A stretch of 64,000 nucleotides of DNA from the NCBI GenBank assembly GCA_036567785.1, contig DATCTV010000034.1, positions 1-64,000 of the forward strand, read 5' to 3'. Below the pieces are notes generated by a model, which was given only the letters and a program-made list of their open reading frames with translations, made no database searches and was not told the origin of the DNA. Positions 24,711 to 33,503 of the stretch are shown in pieces. The translations under genes and the position numbers were made by a program. Each line of letters opens with the position of its first letter. The stretch's first letter is position 1. This DNA comes from Desulfomonilia bacterium (GTDB taxonomy: Bacteria > Desulfobacterota > Desulfomonilia > UBA1062).

Positions 24711-25994
24711 CTATGCCTTTGCAAGGGCCTGGTCAAAATCCGCAATTATATCGTCGATATTTTCGATGCCGATAGAGAGCCTGATGAAATCCGGCGTCAC
24801 CCCTGTTGCGAGCTGCTCTTTTTCCGAAAGCTGCTGATGGGTGGTGGTAGCAGGATGAATGGCCAGGGTCTTTGCATCGCCGATATTTGCAAGGTGGCTC
24901 GCCAGCTCAAGCGATTCTATGAAGCGCCTGCCAGCCCTTATGCCGCCTTTTATGCCGAAGCCGATAATCGCCCCTGCTCCCCTGCCCAGATATCTATCGG
25001 CCCGTAATTTTTCCGGGCTTGAAATAAGACCGGGATAATTGACCCATTTTACCTTCGGGTGCCCTTTAAGGAATTCAGCAGTTGCCAGTGCGTTCGCTGA
25101 ATGCCTTTCCATTCTCAGGTGAAGCGTCTCAAGCCCCTGCAGAAGAAGAAAGGCGTTGAACGGGCTTATGGCCGGCCCCAGGTCGCGAAGGAGAACAACG
25201 CGTGCCTTTGCAATATATGCCTGAGCGCCCAGGGCCTTATGGAAATCAAGACCGTGATAGTTCCTGTCGGCACCTGAGATGAGAGGGAACTTGCCGCTTC
25301 CGAAATCGAATTTTCCGGAATCTACAATGATGCCGCCCAATGATGTCCCGTGGCCGCCGATGAATTTAGTCGCAGAATATACGGCTATATCCACCCCGAA
25401 ATCAAAGGGCCTCAGAATATACGGGCTCACCGTGTTGTCCATGATAAAAGGTATGCCATGACTGTGCGCAACAGCGGCAATGCCTTCAATGTCCGCCACA
25501 TCGAGCTTGGGATTTCCTATAGATTCGGCATACACCGCCTTTGTCCTGTCAGTAACGGCTGCCTTCAGTTCGTCGAGGTCATTCGATTTTACGAATTTGA
25601 CTTTTATTCCGAATCTTGGAAATGTGTTGTGAAAAAGATTGTATGTCCCGCCGTAAAGATTATCCGCAGACACAATTTCATCACCCGATTGTGCCAGGTT
25701 CAAAAGTGCGAGCGTAATGGCTGACTGACCGCTTGCAACGGCCAGGGCGCCGACACCGCCGTCCATAAGCGCAATGCGCTTTTCGAGGACATCGGTTGTC
25801 GGGTTCATAAGCCTTGTATAGATATTGCCGGACTCTTTGAGCCCGAAAAGGTTTGCTGCGTGTTCAGTATCTTTGAACTGATACGACGTCGTCTGATAAA
25901 TCGGCACGGCGCGCGAGCCTGTCGTCGGATCAGGCTCCTGGCCTCCATGCAGGAGCAGGGTTTCAATCCTAAGTTTATCATCTATTTTACTCAT
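24711..25994 (-). CDS. metY: O-acetylhomoserine aminocarboxypropyltransferase
   Basis: This 427-residue Cys/Met-metabolism PLP enzyme probably forms homocysteine directly from O-acetylhomoserine and sulphide. It starts with [25 protein letters not shown], and the PLP lysine is in [12 protein letters not shown] near 210. The length and the SATKF plus HP.TTTH(Q)Q signature favour the MetY branch over MetB/MetC. It is 57 bases upstream of cysK and 40 bases downstream of fdhD. Homocysteine made here could feed the methyltransferase at 18.5 kb. Confidence 0.9.
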   Translation of the reverse strand: MSKIDDKLRIETLLLHGGQEPDPTTGSRAVPIYQTTSYQFKDTEHAANLFGLKESGNIYTRLMNPTTDVLEKRIALMDGGVGALAVASGQSAITLALLNLAQSGDEIVSADNLYGGTYNLFHNTFPRFGIKVKFVKSNDLDELKAAVTDRTKAVYAESIGNPKLDVADIEGIAAVAHSHGIPFIMDNTVSPYILRPFDFGVDIAVYSATKFIGGHGTSLGGIIVDSGKFDFGSGKFPLISGADRNYHGLDFHKALGAQAYIAKARVVLLRDLGPAISPFNAFLLLQGLETLHLRMERHSANALATAEFLKGHPKVKWVNYPGLISSPEKLRADRYLGRGAGAIIGFGIKGGIRAGRRFIESLELASHLANIGDAKTLAIHPATTTHQQLSEKEQLATGVTPDFIRLSIGIENIDDIIADFDQALAKA

Positions 25995-26033
25995 TATAAT
26001 CTCCTGATTTCATGCGGGGACATTTGCCCCCAT

Positions 26034-26801
26034 TCAGTTGTCCGTTATTCTCTGTTCCCCGCTCAATATGTCGCCGCGCTGACCCATGAGCTTGCTTGCA
26101 AGAGTTATGTTGGTCACCCTGGCGAGCTTGACCGCCTGATTGGTGGCACTGCCGAGTGCGGCTATAACGGGGAATCTTGCCCTGAGCACCTTGGAGAATA
26201 TCTCCGAGGATACCCTTCCGGTAGTCAGCAGGACCTTGTCGGACATACATATTCCGGCGGCCAACGCAGAGCCTATGACTTTGTCGATTGCGTTATGCCG
26301 TCCAATATCCTCTCTCACTATAAGTATTTCCTTTACTGATGCCATTGCCGCCCCGTGAACCCCTCCGGTTTCACCGTGGGACAGCGGGGTTTTTGCAAAT
26401 TCCTTCATAAGCTCCAGCAGTTTTGATGCCGGTATCGTAAACCCGTTTTCAAGAGGCGCCTTGCCGAGCACATCCATCGGGTTATGAAAAATCACGCCCT
26501 TGCCGCAGCCTGAGGTATATATGCGCTTGAAAACAAAGTCGTCCGGGATCCCTTCAATGGTAACGGATGTCCTGAACCTATCCATATCTACTGAAATCGA
26601 TTTTATATCTTCCCTGCCCTGAATAAGGCCCGATGTGAATAAAAAACCCACGGCAAGTTCATCAAGGTATGTAGGGCTCGCCAGCACGGTTGCGATCTCG
26701 GTATTATTGACCTCAATGGTAAAGGGGACCTCGGAGGCTACCGTTTTTCTGGCAGAAACGAGCCTGCCTTTTTCGATCTGAATTATCTCAAAATTTTCCA
26801 T
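26034..26801 (-). CDS. fdhD: Formate dehydrogenase accessory sulfurtransferase FdhD
   Basis: This 255-residue protein matches FdhD, which moves sulphur from IscS to the molybdenum or tungsten cofactor of formate dehydrogenase. The conserved core GVHGAAMA and EDIGRHNAIDKVIG are present, as is a Cys-containing loop YTSGCGKG (Cys94). E. coli FdhD has a C-x-x-C in this loop; here only one of the two Cys is present. It sits three bases downstream of nadA in the isc cluster, which makes sense because IscS is its sulphur donor. No formate dehydrogenase is in the window. Confidence 0.9.
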   Translation of the reverse strand: MENFEIIQIEKGRLVSARKTVASEVPFTIEVNNTEIATVLASPTYLDELAVGFLFTSGLIQGREDIKSISVDMDRFRTSVTIEGIPDDFVFKRIYTSGCGKGVIFHNPMDVLGKAPLENGFTIPASKLLELMKEFAKTPLSHGETGGVHGAAMASVKEILIVREDIGRHNAIDKVIGSALAAGICMSDKVLLTTGRVSSEIFSKVLRARFPVIAALGSATNQAVKLARVTNITLASKLMGQRGDILSGEQRITDN

Positions 26802-26804
26802 AAT

Positions 26805-27713
26805 CTACGCCCTGTATTCAAGCATCCTTCTCAGACACTGCCTCGCCTTGAACATGGCCTCCTGCTCTATCTTTACCTCGAACGTCATTTCCTCAAGCGA
26901 GAATAACACCTTTTCCAGGGTTATCTTTTTCATGTTGGGACATATTGCCCTCTCGCTTGCCGGTATGAAGTCCTTATCCGGGTTTTCCTTTTTAAGCTTA
27001 TGCAGTATGCCGATTTCGCTAGCAATAATGAAAACCTTATTGTGAGAGCCTGCTGCATAAGTGCACATCGCCTCTGTAGAGAGTACCTTATCGGCAAGCT
27101 CGCGGACAGCCCTCGGACATTCCGGATGGGCAAGGACAATGGCGTCTTTGTATTCAGCCTTCAGCTTTTGAATATTTTCCGGCAGAATTTTAACATGAGA
27201 GGGACAGTACCCTTTCCATATTATAAATTCTCTTCCTGTCTGACCTGCTACATAATCGGCAAGGTGCATATCGGGTACGAATATGACCTCATCATCGTTT
27301 TTAAGCGCCCCGTTAACCATGGCCAGCGCATTTGCAGATGTGCATGAGAGATCACATTCGGCCTTAACGTCAGCCGTCGTGTTGACATAACAGAGGACCT
27401 TTGCCTTCGGATGATCTCTTTTAAGTCTTTTCACGTCTTCGGCAGTGATCATATCCGCCATGGGGCAGCCGGCATCCCTGTCAGGTATGAGAACTGTTTT
27501 GGCTGGCGATAGTATCTTCGCGGTCTCGGCCATGAACCTGACACCACAGAATACGATCACCTTTGCATCGGTGCCTGCGGCCTGAATGCTCAACCCGAGC
27601 GAGTCCCCGACAAAGTCGGCTATATCCTGCACCTCGGGCGACTGGTAATTATGCGCGAGGATAACCGCATTCCTCGTGCGCTTGAGCTTGTTTATCCTCT
27701 CAACAATATCCAT
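26805..27713 (-). CDS. nadA: Quinolinate synthase NadA
   Basis: This 302-residue [4Fe-4S] enzyme condenses iminoaspartate and DHAP to quinolinate for NAD synthesis. The three cluster cysteines are visible in VIVFCGVRFMAET, CDLSCTSANA and AHPECPRAV. AHNYQSPEVQDIADFVGDSL marks the N-terminal substrate site. Length is typical of the short class. It lies five bases after iscU, so cluster assembly and a cluster-dependent enzyme share one transcript. No nadB or nadC is nearby. Confidence 0.93.
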   Translation of the reverse strand: MDIVERINKLKRTRNAVILAHNYQSPEVQDIADFVGDSLGLSIQAAGTDAKVIVFCGVRFMAETAKILSPAKTVLIPDRDAGCPMADMITAEDVKRLKRDHPKAKVLCYVNTTADVKAECDLSCTSANALAMVNGALKNDDEVIFVPDMHLADYVAGQTGREFIIWKGYCPSHVKILPENIQKLKAEYKDAIVLAHPECPRAVRELADKVLSTEAMCTYAAGSHNKVFIIASEIGILHKLKKENPDKDFIPASERAICPNMKKITLEKVLFSLEEMTFEVKIEQEAMFKARQCLRRMLEYRA

Positions 27714-27718
27714 GCATT

Positions 27719-28111
27719 CTACGCCTTGGGATGCTTTTTCCTGTAATCATCTATTGCAGCCTGAAGCGCCTCTTCTGCAAGAACCGAACAGTGCATCTTG
27801 ATGGGCGGCAATCCGCCAAGGGCCTCTGCAACCGCCTTGTTGGAAACCTGAAGCGCCTCATCAATGGTCTTGCCCTTGACGAGTTCGGTAACCATCGAAC
27901 TGGTTGCAATAGCCGCTCCGCAACCGAAGGTCTTGAATTTTACATCGGTTATAACATCGTTATCCACTTTAAGAGAAAGCTCCATGATATCACCGCACTG
28001 AGGATTACCGGCCGTACCGGTTGCATCAGCGTTCTCAACCTCGCCTACATTTCTGGGATTTTTGAAATGATCCATCACCTTCTCATTATAAACCCTGCAA
28101 GTACTTTCCAT
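27719..28111 (-). CDS. iscU: Fe-S scaffold protein IscU
   Basis: This 130-residue NifU-N type scaffold has the three cluster-binding Cys in [20 protein letters not shown] and MHCSVLAE. The start shows [12 protein letters not shown]. It receives sulphur from IscS and passes [2Fe-2S] or [4Fe-4S] clusters to apo-proteins. The start codon overlaps the iscS stop. No HscA/HscB genes are adjacent, as in the minimal Isc clusters of many anaerobes. Confidence 0.94.
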   Translation of the reverse strand: MESTCRVYNEKVMDHFKNPRNVGEVENADATGTAGNPQCGDIMELSLKVDNDVITDVKFKTFGCGAAIATSSMVTELVKGKTIDEALQVSNKAVAEALGGLPPIKMHCSVLAEEALQAAIDDYRKKHPKA

Positions 28112-29280
28112 TATCTTGCTCCTTTCTTGTACAGGGGCGACATCGCCCTCAGCTTTGCTATTATCGGCGGCAGAACCTTTATTACATGATCGATTTCCTC
28201 TTCTTTAGTTCCCCTTCCGAAAGTGAACCTGAGAGAACCGTGAGCCAGCTCGTGAGGAAGGCCGCATGCAACAAGCACATGTGACGGCTCCAGACTTGAC
28301 GATGTACAGGCGCTGCCGGTGGAAGCGGCAATGCCTTCCATATCAAGATTGAGCAGCATCGCTTCACCTTCCACATAGGCGAATGATATGTTCACATTGT
28401 TGGGAAGCCTGAGAACAGGATGTCCGTTAAGCGTGCTTTCCGGAATGGCGGCAAGCAGCTCTTTAATAAGCCTTTCCCTGAGAGCAGTCTGCCTTGCCGA
28501 TTCAGCAAGCATCTCTTCCTGTGCAAGCTCAACCGCCCTGCTGAAGCCTACTATACCCGGCACATTCTGGGTAGAAGCACGCCTCCTTCTTTCCTGGTCT
28601 CCACCGTGAAGTAGAGGGGTAAGCTTGACCCCTTTTTTTATATAGAGCAACCCCACACCTTTAGGACCGTAAAGCTTATGGGCCGAAGCACTTAAAAGAT
28701 CGATGTTCATATCTTTAACGTCGATCGGAAGATGCCCGAATGTCTGGACCGCATCGGTATGGAAAATGACACCTGCCTCCCGACATACCTCACCAAGCGC
28801 CTTTATCGGCTCTATTGTCCCTATCTCGTTGTTTGCGTGCATGACGCTTACAAGAATCGTCTTGTCCGTTATCGCCTTTTTCAGATCGTCCGGATCGACA
28901 AGGCCTGTGGCATCATTTGGCAGGTATGTAACCTTGAAACCCTTCTTTTCAAGAAAGTGAAGGGGCTCGTGTATGGCATGATGCTCAAGGGCTGTCGTTA
29001 TTATATGGTTGCCCTCTCCTTCAAGCACATCGACTATTCCCTTTATTACGGTATTGTCGCTTTCAGTGCCAGAACCTGTAAACACGATCTCATCATCACG
29101 GGCATTTATGAAAGATGCTATTCTGTGTCGGGATGCCTCCACCATGTCCTTTGCATCAAGACCGAATGAATGAAGGCTCGACGGATTTCCAAAGTTTTCA
29201 CTAAAACATGGCGCCATAGCCTCTGCCACTTCTTTTGCCACCGGTGTCGTAGCCGCATGGTCCAGATATATTCTTTCCAT
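28111..29280 (-). CDS. iscS: Cysteine desulfurase IscS
   Basis: This 389-residue PLP enzyme releases sulphur from cysteine. It starts at ATG 29280 ([14 protein letters not shown]) with GAGAGG upstream; an upstream in-frame extension has no support. The PLP site is [12 protein letters not shown] and the sulphur-accepting Cys is in the loop [15 protein letters not shown]. It is the sulphur hub of the cluster, supplying IscU, and probably FdhD and thiamine or tRNA modification. Confidence 0.94.
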   Translation of the reverse strand: MERIYLDHAATTPVAKEVAEAMAPCFSENFGNPSSLHSFGLDAKDMVEASRHRIASFINARDDEIVFTGSGTESDNTVIKGIVDVLEGEGNHIITTALEHHAIHEPLHFLEKKGFKVTYLPNDATGLVDPDDLKKAITDKTILVSVMHANNEIGTIEPIKALGEVCREAGVIFHTDAVQTFGHLPIDVKDMNIDLLSASAHKLYGPKGVGLLYIKKGVKLTPLLHGGDQERRRRASTQNVPGIVGFSRAVELAQEEMLAESARQTALRERLIKELLAAIPESTLNGHPVLRLPNNVNISFAYVEGEAMLLNLDMEGIAASTGSACTSSSLEPSHVLVACGLPHELAHGSLRFTFGRGTKEEEIDHVIKVLPPIIAKLRAMSPLYKKGAR

Positions 29281-29290
29281 TTTTTTCCTC

Positions 29291-29731
29291 TCAGATATTA
29301 TAATCGCTGCTTGTGCCTGACTTTTCCCTGCTTGTCCTGACAAGATCCGCCAATGTCATTGATTCAAGCACATCTGTCATTTTATCCGCAACTATCTGCC
29401 AGACATCCCTAGTGGCACAAACCCCTGAACGAGTGCATGATCTCGGATCTGTCAGGCAGTCCACGAGGAATATCTTCCCCTCCAGACTTTCTACAACTTC
29501 CTTAAGCGTAATCTCCGACGGTTCTCGCGAAAGAGTATAGCCGCCGCTTGCACCTCTCAGCGCTTTTATAAGACCTGAGGCCTTAAGCGGAAGGACTATT
29601 AGGCTCAGGTATTTCTCGGACAGGTCCTCTTCTCTTGCAATGTCCTTGAGAAGCACCGGCCCGCTGCCGTGTTTCTGTGCAAGATCGAGCATCAATCTTA
29701 CCCCGTACCTTGTCCTGGTTGACAGTTTCAT
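29291..29731 (-). CDS. iscR: Rrf2-family regulator, IscR type
   Basis: This 146-residue winged-helix regulator begins MKLSTRTRYGVRLMLDLA. The effector-domain cysteines are spaced as in IscR (C-x6-C-x5-C in DCLTDPRSCTRSGVC), so it probably holds a [2Fe-2S] cluster and senses Fe-S status. ATG 29731 has a better spacing to GAG than ATG 29734. It is the first gene of the isc series and has a palindrome overlapping its promoter. Confidence 0.9.
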   Translation of the reverse strand: MKLSTRTRYGVRLMLDLAQKHGSGPVLLKDIAREEDLSEKYLSLIVLPLKASGLIKALRGASGGYTLSREPSEITLKEVVESLEGKIFLVDCLTDPRSCTRSGVCATRDVWQIVADKMTDVLESMTLADLVRTSREKSGTSSDYNI

Positions 29732-29767
29732 CATTTATCTCTTTTTTTATTTTCTATTATTACTATC

Positions 29768-29805
29768 TTATTACTAGTATTAATATCCATCCACCTGAAA
29801 GTCAA
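29768..29805 (-). promoter_or_regulatory. Promoter and probable IscR operator of the isc series
   Basis: On the minus strand TTGACT (29805-29800) and TAATAC (29782-29777) are spaced by 17 bases. An inverted repeat centred on ACTAGT (29768-29783, TTATTACTAGTATTAA, 7 of 8 pairs) overlaps the -10. This placement fits autorepression by the Rrf2 protein encoded just downstream. Confidence 0.6.
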
Positions 29806-29867
29806 GAAAATATTAATAAAAGACGAAATGTCGATAAGAAGTCAGAAAAGAGAAGTGAGGATTAACG

Positions 29868-30521
29868 GTGAAAGACAATGACAGATATGTGATTGACTCA
29901 ATGAACCCTGATGAGTCCTGGAGGGTGTTCAGGATTATGTCGGAATTCGTTGACGGTATCGAGACGCTCTCAAAACTCCCATCGGCAGTAACTTTCTTCG
30001 GTTCCGCCAGGTCAAAGCCTGAAGACAAATATTACATGCTTGCAAAAGAGCTGGCTTCGGAACTGGCGGGACAGGGTTTTGCAATCATAACAGGCGGCGG
30101 TCCGGGCATAATGGAGGCTGCCAACAGGGGGGCGCTGGATGCCGGAGGGATATCGGTCGGAGTAAATATTGAACTTCCTTTCGAGCAGAAGCCGAACCCG
30201 TACACGAATGTTAAGCTTACATTCAGGTATTTTTTCGTAAGAAAGGTCATGTTCATTAAATATGCGATCGGATATGTTATTTTTCCGGGAGGGTTCGGGA
30301 CACTGGATGAGCTTTTTGAGGCTTTGACGCTTATCCAGACCGACAAGATACGGCCTTTCCCGGTCGTGCTTTTCGGTTCGGAATACTGGTCGGGCATGAT
30401 AGACTGGCTGAATAAGACCATGGTCGAAAACAAGATGATCCGGCCTGAAGACATGTCGATCTTTACGGTAACCGATTCGATACCGGAGGTTGTAAAAATT
30501 TTAAGAAGCCTTTATCATTGA
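29868..30521 (+). CDS. LOG-family protein (TIGR00730 type)
   Basis: This 217-residue Rossmann-like protein carries VTFFGSARS, ITGGGPGIMEAANRGA and the signature PGGFGTLDELFE. Family members hydrolyse nucleoside 5'-monophosphates to base and ribose phosphate (LOG activity) and were formerly called lysine decarboxylases. The start is GTG 29868 with GTGAGG upstream. It is divergent from iscR. The link to neighbouring recO and rodZ-like genes is not obvious. Confidence 0.85.
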   Translation: MKDNDRYVIDSMNPDESWRVFRIMSEFVDGIETLSKLPSAVTFFGSARSKPEDKYYMLAKELASELAGQGFAIITGGGPGIMEAANRGALDAGGISVGVNIELPFEQKPNPYTNVKLTFRYFFVRKVMFIKYAIGYVIFPGGFGTLDELFEALTLIQTDKIRPFPVVLFGSEYWSGMIDWLNKTMVENKMIRPEDMSIFTVTDSIPEVVKILRSLYH

Positions 30522-30584
30522 ATCCTGTTGAAGCTTGAATCCTGCATAATTGCATGATAGCGTTCCCGAACGCTGGAGGCCGTT

Positions 30585-31055
30585 ATGGTGATTGAAAGGC
30601 TTACATTGGGACAGTATTTCAGGGCTGAAAGAGAAAGGCTCGGCATAAGCCTTAAGGATATTGAGCGACGCACCAAGATATCCTATCAGACGCTTGTCTG
30701 GCTCGAAGAGGACAATATTGAAATATTGCCGCCAAGGGCTTTTTTAAGAGGCTTCCTTCAAGTAATCTCCAAAGAGTTCGGAATGGATGAAAACGAACTT
30801 TTCAGGCTCATGGATGAATCGCTGATAAAGATCGAAAAGGCTAAAAGCGCCACCCCCTTGAGAATCGATTCACCGGCAAAAGCCAGAAAAAGGGCATACC
30901 TTTATATAGCGGCAGCCGTTTTACTGATTGCGGTAATCATCACCGGTGCAGTCTGTGCCATACGCTACTGGGAAGTATCTTCGAGTCTGATTGAGCCGGA
31001 TACAAGAATCGCATATTTATCCGACCAGGAAAAAGGTTTGAGTTTCGATATCTGA
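30585..31055 (+). CDS. RodZ-like helix-turn-helix membrane protein
   Basis: This 156-residue protein has an N-terminal HTH_25-type domain (LGQYFRAERERLGISLKDIE, with AFLRGFL). One transmembrane helix follows around residues 105-127 (AYLYIAAAVLLIAVIITGAV) and then a short tail. RodZ links MreB to the cell envelope, but typical RodZ proteins have a larger periplasmic domain of unknown role, which is missing here. It may be a short RodZ or a related membrane-bound regulator. It lies 37 bases upstream of recO. Confidence 0.7.
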   Translation: MVIERLTLGQYFRAERERLGISLKDIERRTKISYQTLVWLEEDNIEILPPRAFLRGFLQVISKEFGMDENELFRLMDESLIKIEKAKSATPLRIDSPAKARKRAYLYIAAAVLLIAVIITGAVCAIRYWEVSSSLIEPDTRIAYLSDQEKGLSFDI

Positions 31056-31091
31056 CAATAAGCAACCGGGAAAACATAAAGCGGCCGGATC

Positions 31092-31769
31092 ATGCCAAGA
31101 ATTAAAACCAGGGCAATAATACTCAATACAAGAGATTATTCGGAATCAGACAGGATAATCATCATGCTGTCTCCCAATCTGGGGCTGATAAATGCAATCG
31201 CGAAAGGGGCACGAAGGAGTACAAAGCGTTTTCCAGGAACTCTTGAACCATTTTGTGAAATTGAAGCTGAGCTTTTTATTAAACCCGGTTCGGAATTGTT
31301 AAGACTAGAAGAAGCAAAGCTTGTAAACGCCAATCTGTGGGCAAGGGAAGATTTGAACCTCTTTGCGCATGCGTCCGTACTGCTGGAGATACCGGCTGTA
31401 AATCTTGCACCCCTTGACCCTCACCCCCAGCTTTTCGAGGTGCTGAGGAGGTCTCTCTCGTATTTGAGCCCCGGGAAAAAGTGGTTCTGCTTCTGGGCTT
31501 CGGCATTGACCGGAATCCTCAAATCCATGGGGTACGGCTTTGACGTCACGGAAACCCTCAAAAATGGCGAACCTCTTTCCATGAGCAGCATGTCGGGAGA
31601 GGCAGTTAAATTTATGGAACATTCCTGCATGCTTGAAACCGGACTGCTCTCAAGGCTTTATTTGAGCGAAAGGGCAAAAAATGAAATAAGCCTGTTCCTC
31701 TTTGAATTATGCGAAAAAGTTTCACACAGGCCCCTTAGGACAATAGAATTCCTGAAAGGGCTGGGCTGA
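31092..31769 (+). CDS. recO: DNA repair protein RecO
   Basis: This 225-residue protein matches RecO: an N-terminal OB fold (RAIILNTRDYSESDRIIIMLSPNLGLI, KGARR) followed by a helical domain. RecO helps load RecA at gaps with RecR. The usual zinc cysteines in the C-terminal part are absent: the region after LKSMGYGF reads DVTETLKNGEPLS with no CxxC. Both zinc-free and zinc-binding RecO versions exist. It lies close downstream of the RodZ-like gene. Confidence 0.87.
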   Translation: MPRIKTRAIILNTRDYSESDRIIIMLSPNLGLINAIAKGARRSTKRFPGTLEPFCEIEAELFIKPGSELLRLEEAKLVNANLWAREDLNLFAHASVLLEIPAVNLAPLDPHPQLFEVLRRSLSYLSPGKKWFCFWASALTGILKSMGYGFDVTETLKNGEPLSMSSMSGEAVKFMEHSCMLETGLLSRLYLSERAKNEISLFLFELCEKVSHRPLRTIEFLKGLG

Positions 31770-31878
31770 GGAATTGGCCGCTGGAGCATACCCAGCTTAA
31801 TGGACTGGACAAAAAAGCCGATAGATGCTAACTGCAATTAATTATCATCTGATAAAAATTTAATATGAGGAGAATATT

Positions 31879-32943
31879 ATGAAAAAGATGTTGGGGCTGA
31901 TTCCGGTTTTATCAATTTTTTTCGTGGCAATCATTTCAACAAGCGCAGTGGCCGATCAGAATGCACTGCTGGGCGGTTTGAACATCTATTTTGGAAGCCT
32001 GCATGCACACAGCAATTTTTCTGACGGCAAAGGCACACCGGAAGAAAATTTCAAATGGGCGCGCGATGTGGCTAAGTATGACTTCTACGCGCTTACCGAC
32101 CACAGCGAACAGGTCCTGCCGTTCATGTGGTCAAAGATCGGCAGCCTTGCCGACAAATACAATGCCGATGGGGTATTCACCACCATCAGGGGATTTGAAT
32201 GGGGCAATCCGCTTCAAGGACACATAAATGTTTTTGACACCGCCACTCAGACAAACACCATAGCAATAATGGCAGTTGATCCTTTCTACATGTGGCTGCG
32301 TTTGAACAACGGGATAGGCCAGTACAATCATCCCGGCGAGCAGCCAATGAACTACAACAACTTCAGATACATACCCAAGGATGACAAGTATATGTGCCTC
32401 CTTGAAACAGGCAACAGCGGAACTGGTAACAATGACACTAAATATATTCTTCAATATATAAAGGCGCTTGACAAAGGATGGCATGTGGCGCCTGCAAACA
32501 ATCAGGACAATCACAGCATGAGCACAAACTGTCACCGCACCGCTATAGTTGCATCGTCCCTTTCAAGGGCGGCTTTACTGGATTCAATCCGCAAAAGAAG
32601 GGTATATTCAACCGACGACCCGAATATGAACGTTGTCTTCAAGGCAGGTTCTGCATGGATGGGAACACAAATGGCAACCGGTGATCCGGATATTACCTTT
32701 ACCGTCTCGGTCACTGACGATGAGCCTATACTCAAGATGGAACTCATAACAAACAAGGGCGCTGTCCTTGCAACGAAAACATTCAGCGAAACTGCAGCAG
32801 AATATGTCTGGCAGCCGACAGTTCATCTTTCCGGTGATGCATATTACTTTGTAAAAATTTATGAGCTGAATACAATAGAGACATCTGACGGCGGCATTCA
32901 GATCGCAGTGACTGCCCCGATATGGATTGATTTCGCAAACTGA
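31879..32943 (+). CDS. Secreted PHP-domain protein (DUF3604-like)
   Basis: This 354-residue protein has a signal peptide (MKKMLGLIPVLSIFFVAIISTSAVA) and a PHP-type metal-dependent phosphoesterase fold. Metal-ligand motifs are GSLHAHSNFSDGKG, YALTDHSEQ, GFEWG, YNHPGE and NNQDNHS. The C-terminal 90 residues look like a beta-sandwich. A periplasmic or extracellular location is expected, and the substrate is unknown. AGGAGAA precedes the start, and a strong terminator follows the gene. Confidence 0.8.
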   Translation: MKKMLGLIPVLSIFFVAIISTSAVADQNALLGGLNIYFGSLHAHSNFSDGKGTPEENFKWARDVAKYDFYALTDHSEQVLPFMWSKIGSLADKYNADGVFTTIRGFEWGNPLQGHINVFDTATQTNTIAIMAVDPFYMWLRLNNGIGQYNHPGEQPMNYNNFRYIPKDDKYMCLLETGNSGTGNNDTKYILQYIKALDKGWHVAPANNQDNHSMSTNCHRTAIVASSLSRAALLDSIRKRRVYSTDDPNMNVVFKAGSAWMGTQMATGDPDITFTVSVTDDEPILKMELITNKGAVLATKTFSETAAEYVWQPTVHLSGDAYYFVKIYELNTIETSDGGIQIAVTAPIWIDFAN

Positions 32944-32981
32944 AACTGAATAAATTTTTTAGTTTAACATTATTATTCCCG

Positions 32982-33014
32982 CAAGCCGGCGATCTTTCGC
33001 CGGCTTGTTCTTTT
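32982..33014 (+). terminator. Intrinsic terminator after PHP gene
   Basis: CAAGCCGGCGA / TCGCCGGCTTG forms an 11-pair stem with a short TCTT loop, followed by TTCTTTT. It starts about 40 bases after the stop. Confidence 0.85.
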
Positions 33015-33503
33015 CAATGCCTATATGGTTCTCTGCTGATCAGATCTATTGCTCACTTTTTTTGTTGTATCAGAATAAAATATTTAAAATAAATCACTAA
33101 AGTAAATCCATATTAAGTCGATAGATTATATATCAGACGAGGGTTTTGGAGGCTAAAAAAACCTTCTACATAAAAGCAACCAGGCGCCTTATAGGTGAGC
33201 CTGGTCAGGCTTTTTTTTAAATGCATTATAGGGGTTACTATCTCTGGTTGTCCTGGTATGATACCTTTCAAAGGATAAATTAAAAACATTTCAAACCTAT
33301 TGAGAATCCAAGTGTCACCTATTATAAAACACAGTCCCCAGGAACAGGAAATTTCCTCAATAAGTTATTTTGTTATCAGCGTCCTGTGTGTGATCCGTAT
33401 TAGGCTTTTCTGTTATGGAAAACTTACGTCAACTCCTTCAGGTTATAAATCTTTTGGCTAATGCAAAATGTGGGTTTACAAACACTATAAAGATAAGAAC
33501 TCA
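33015..33503. other. Long intergenic region with orphan terminator-like structure
   Basis: No gene is supported in this stretch. It is AT-rich and lies between the PHP terminator and the end of the leftward transporter gene. It contains paired GGTTTT/AAAACC words near 33142-33163 and a terminator-like hairpin at 33179-33218. The rest shows no recognised structure. Confidence 0.5.
33130..33218 (+). ncRNA. Possible small RNA ending in an orphan terminator
   Basis: A hairpin ACCAGGC (33179-33185) / GCCTGGT (33199-33205) is followed by CAGGC and eight T (33211-33218), a good plus-strand terminator. It is about 165 bases after the preceding terminator and no gene lies between them. Upstream (33142-33163) GGTTTT and AAAACC can form a second stem. 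A short transcript starting near 33,100 would explain the terminator. No known RNA family was recognised. Confidence 0.35.
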
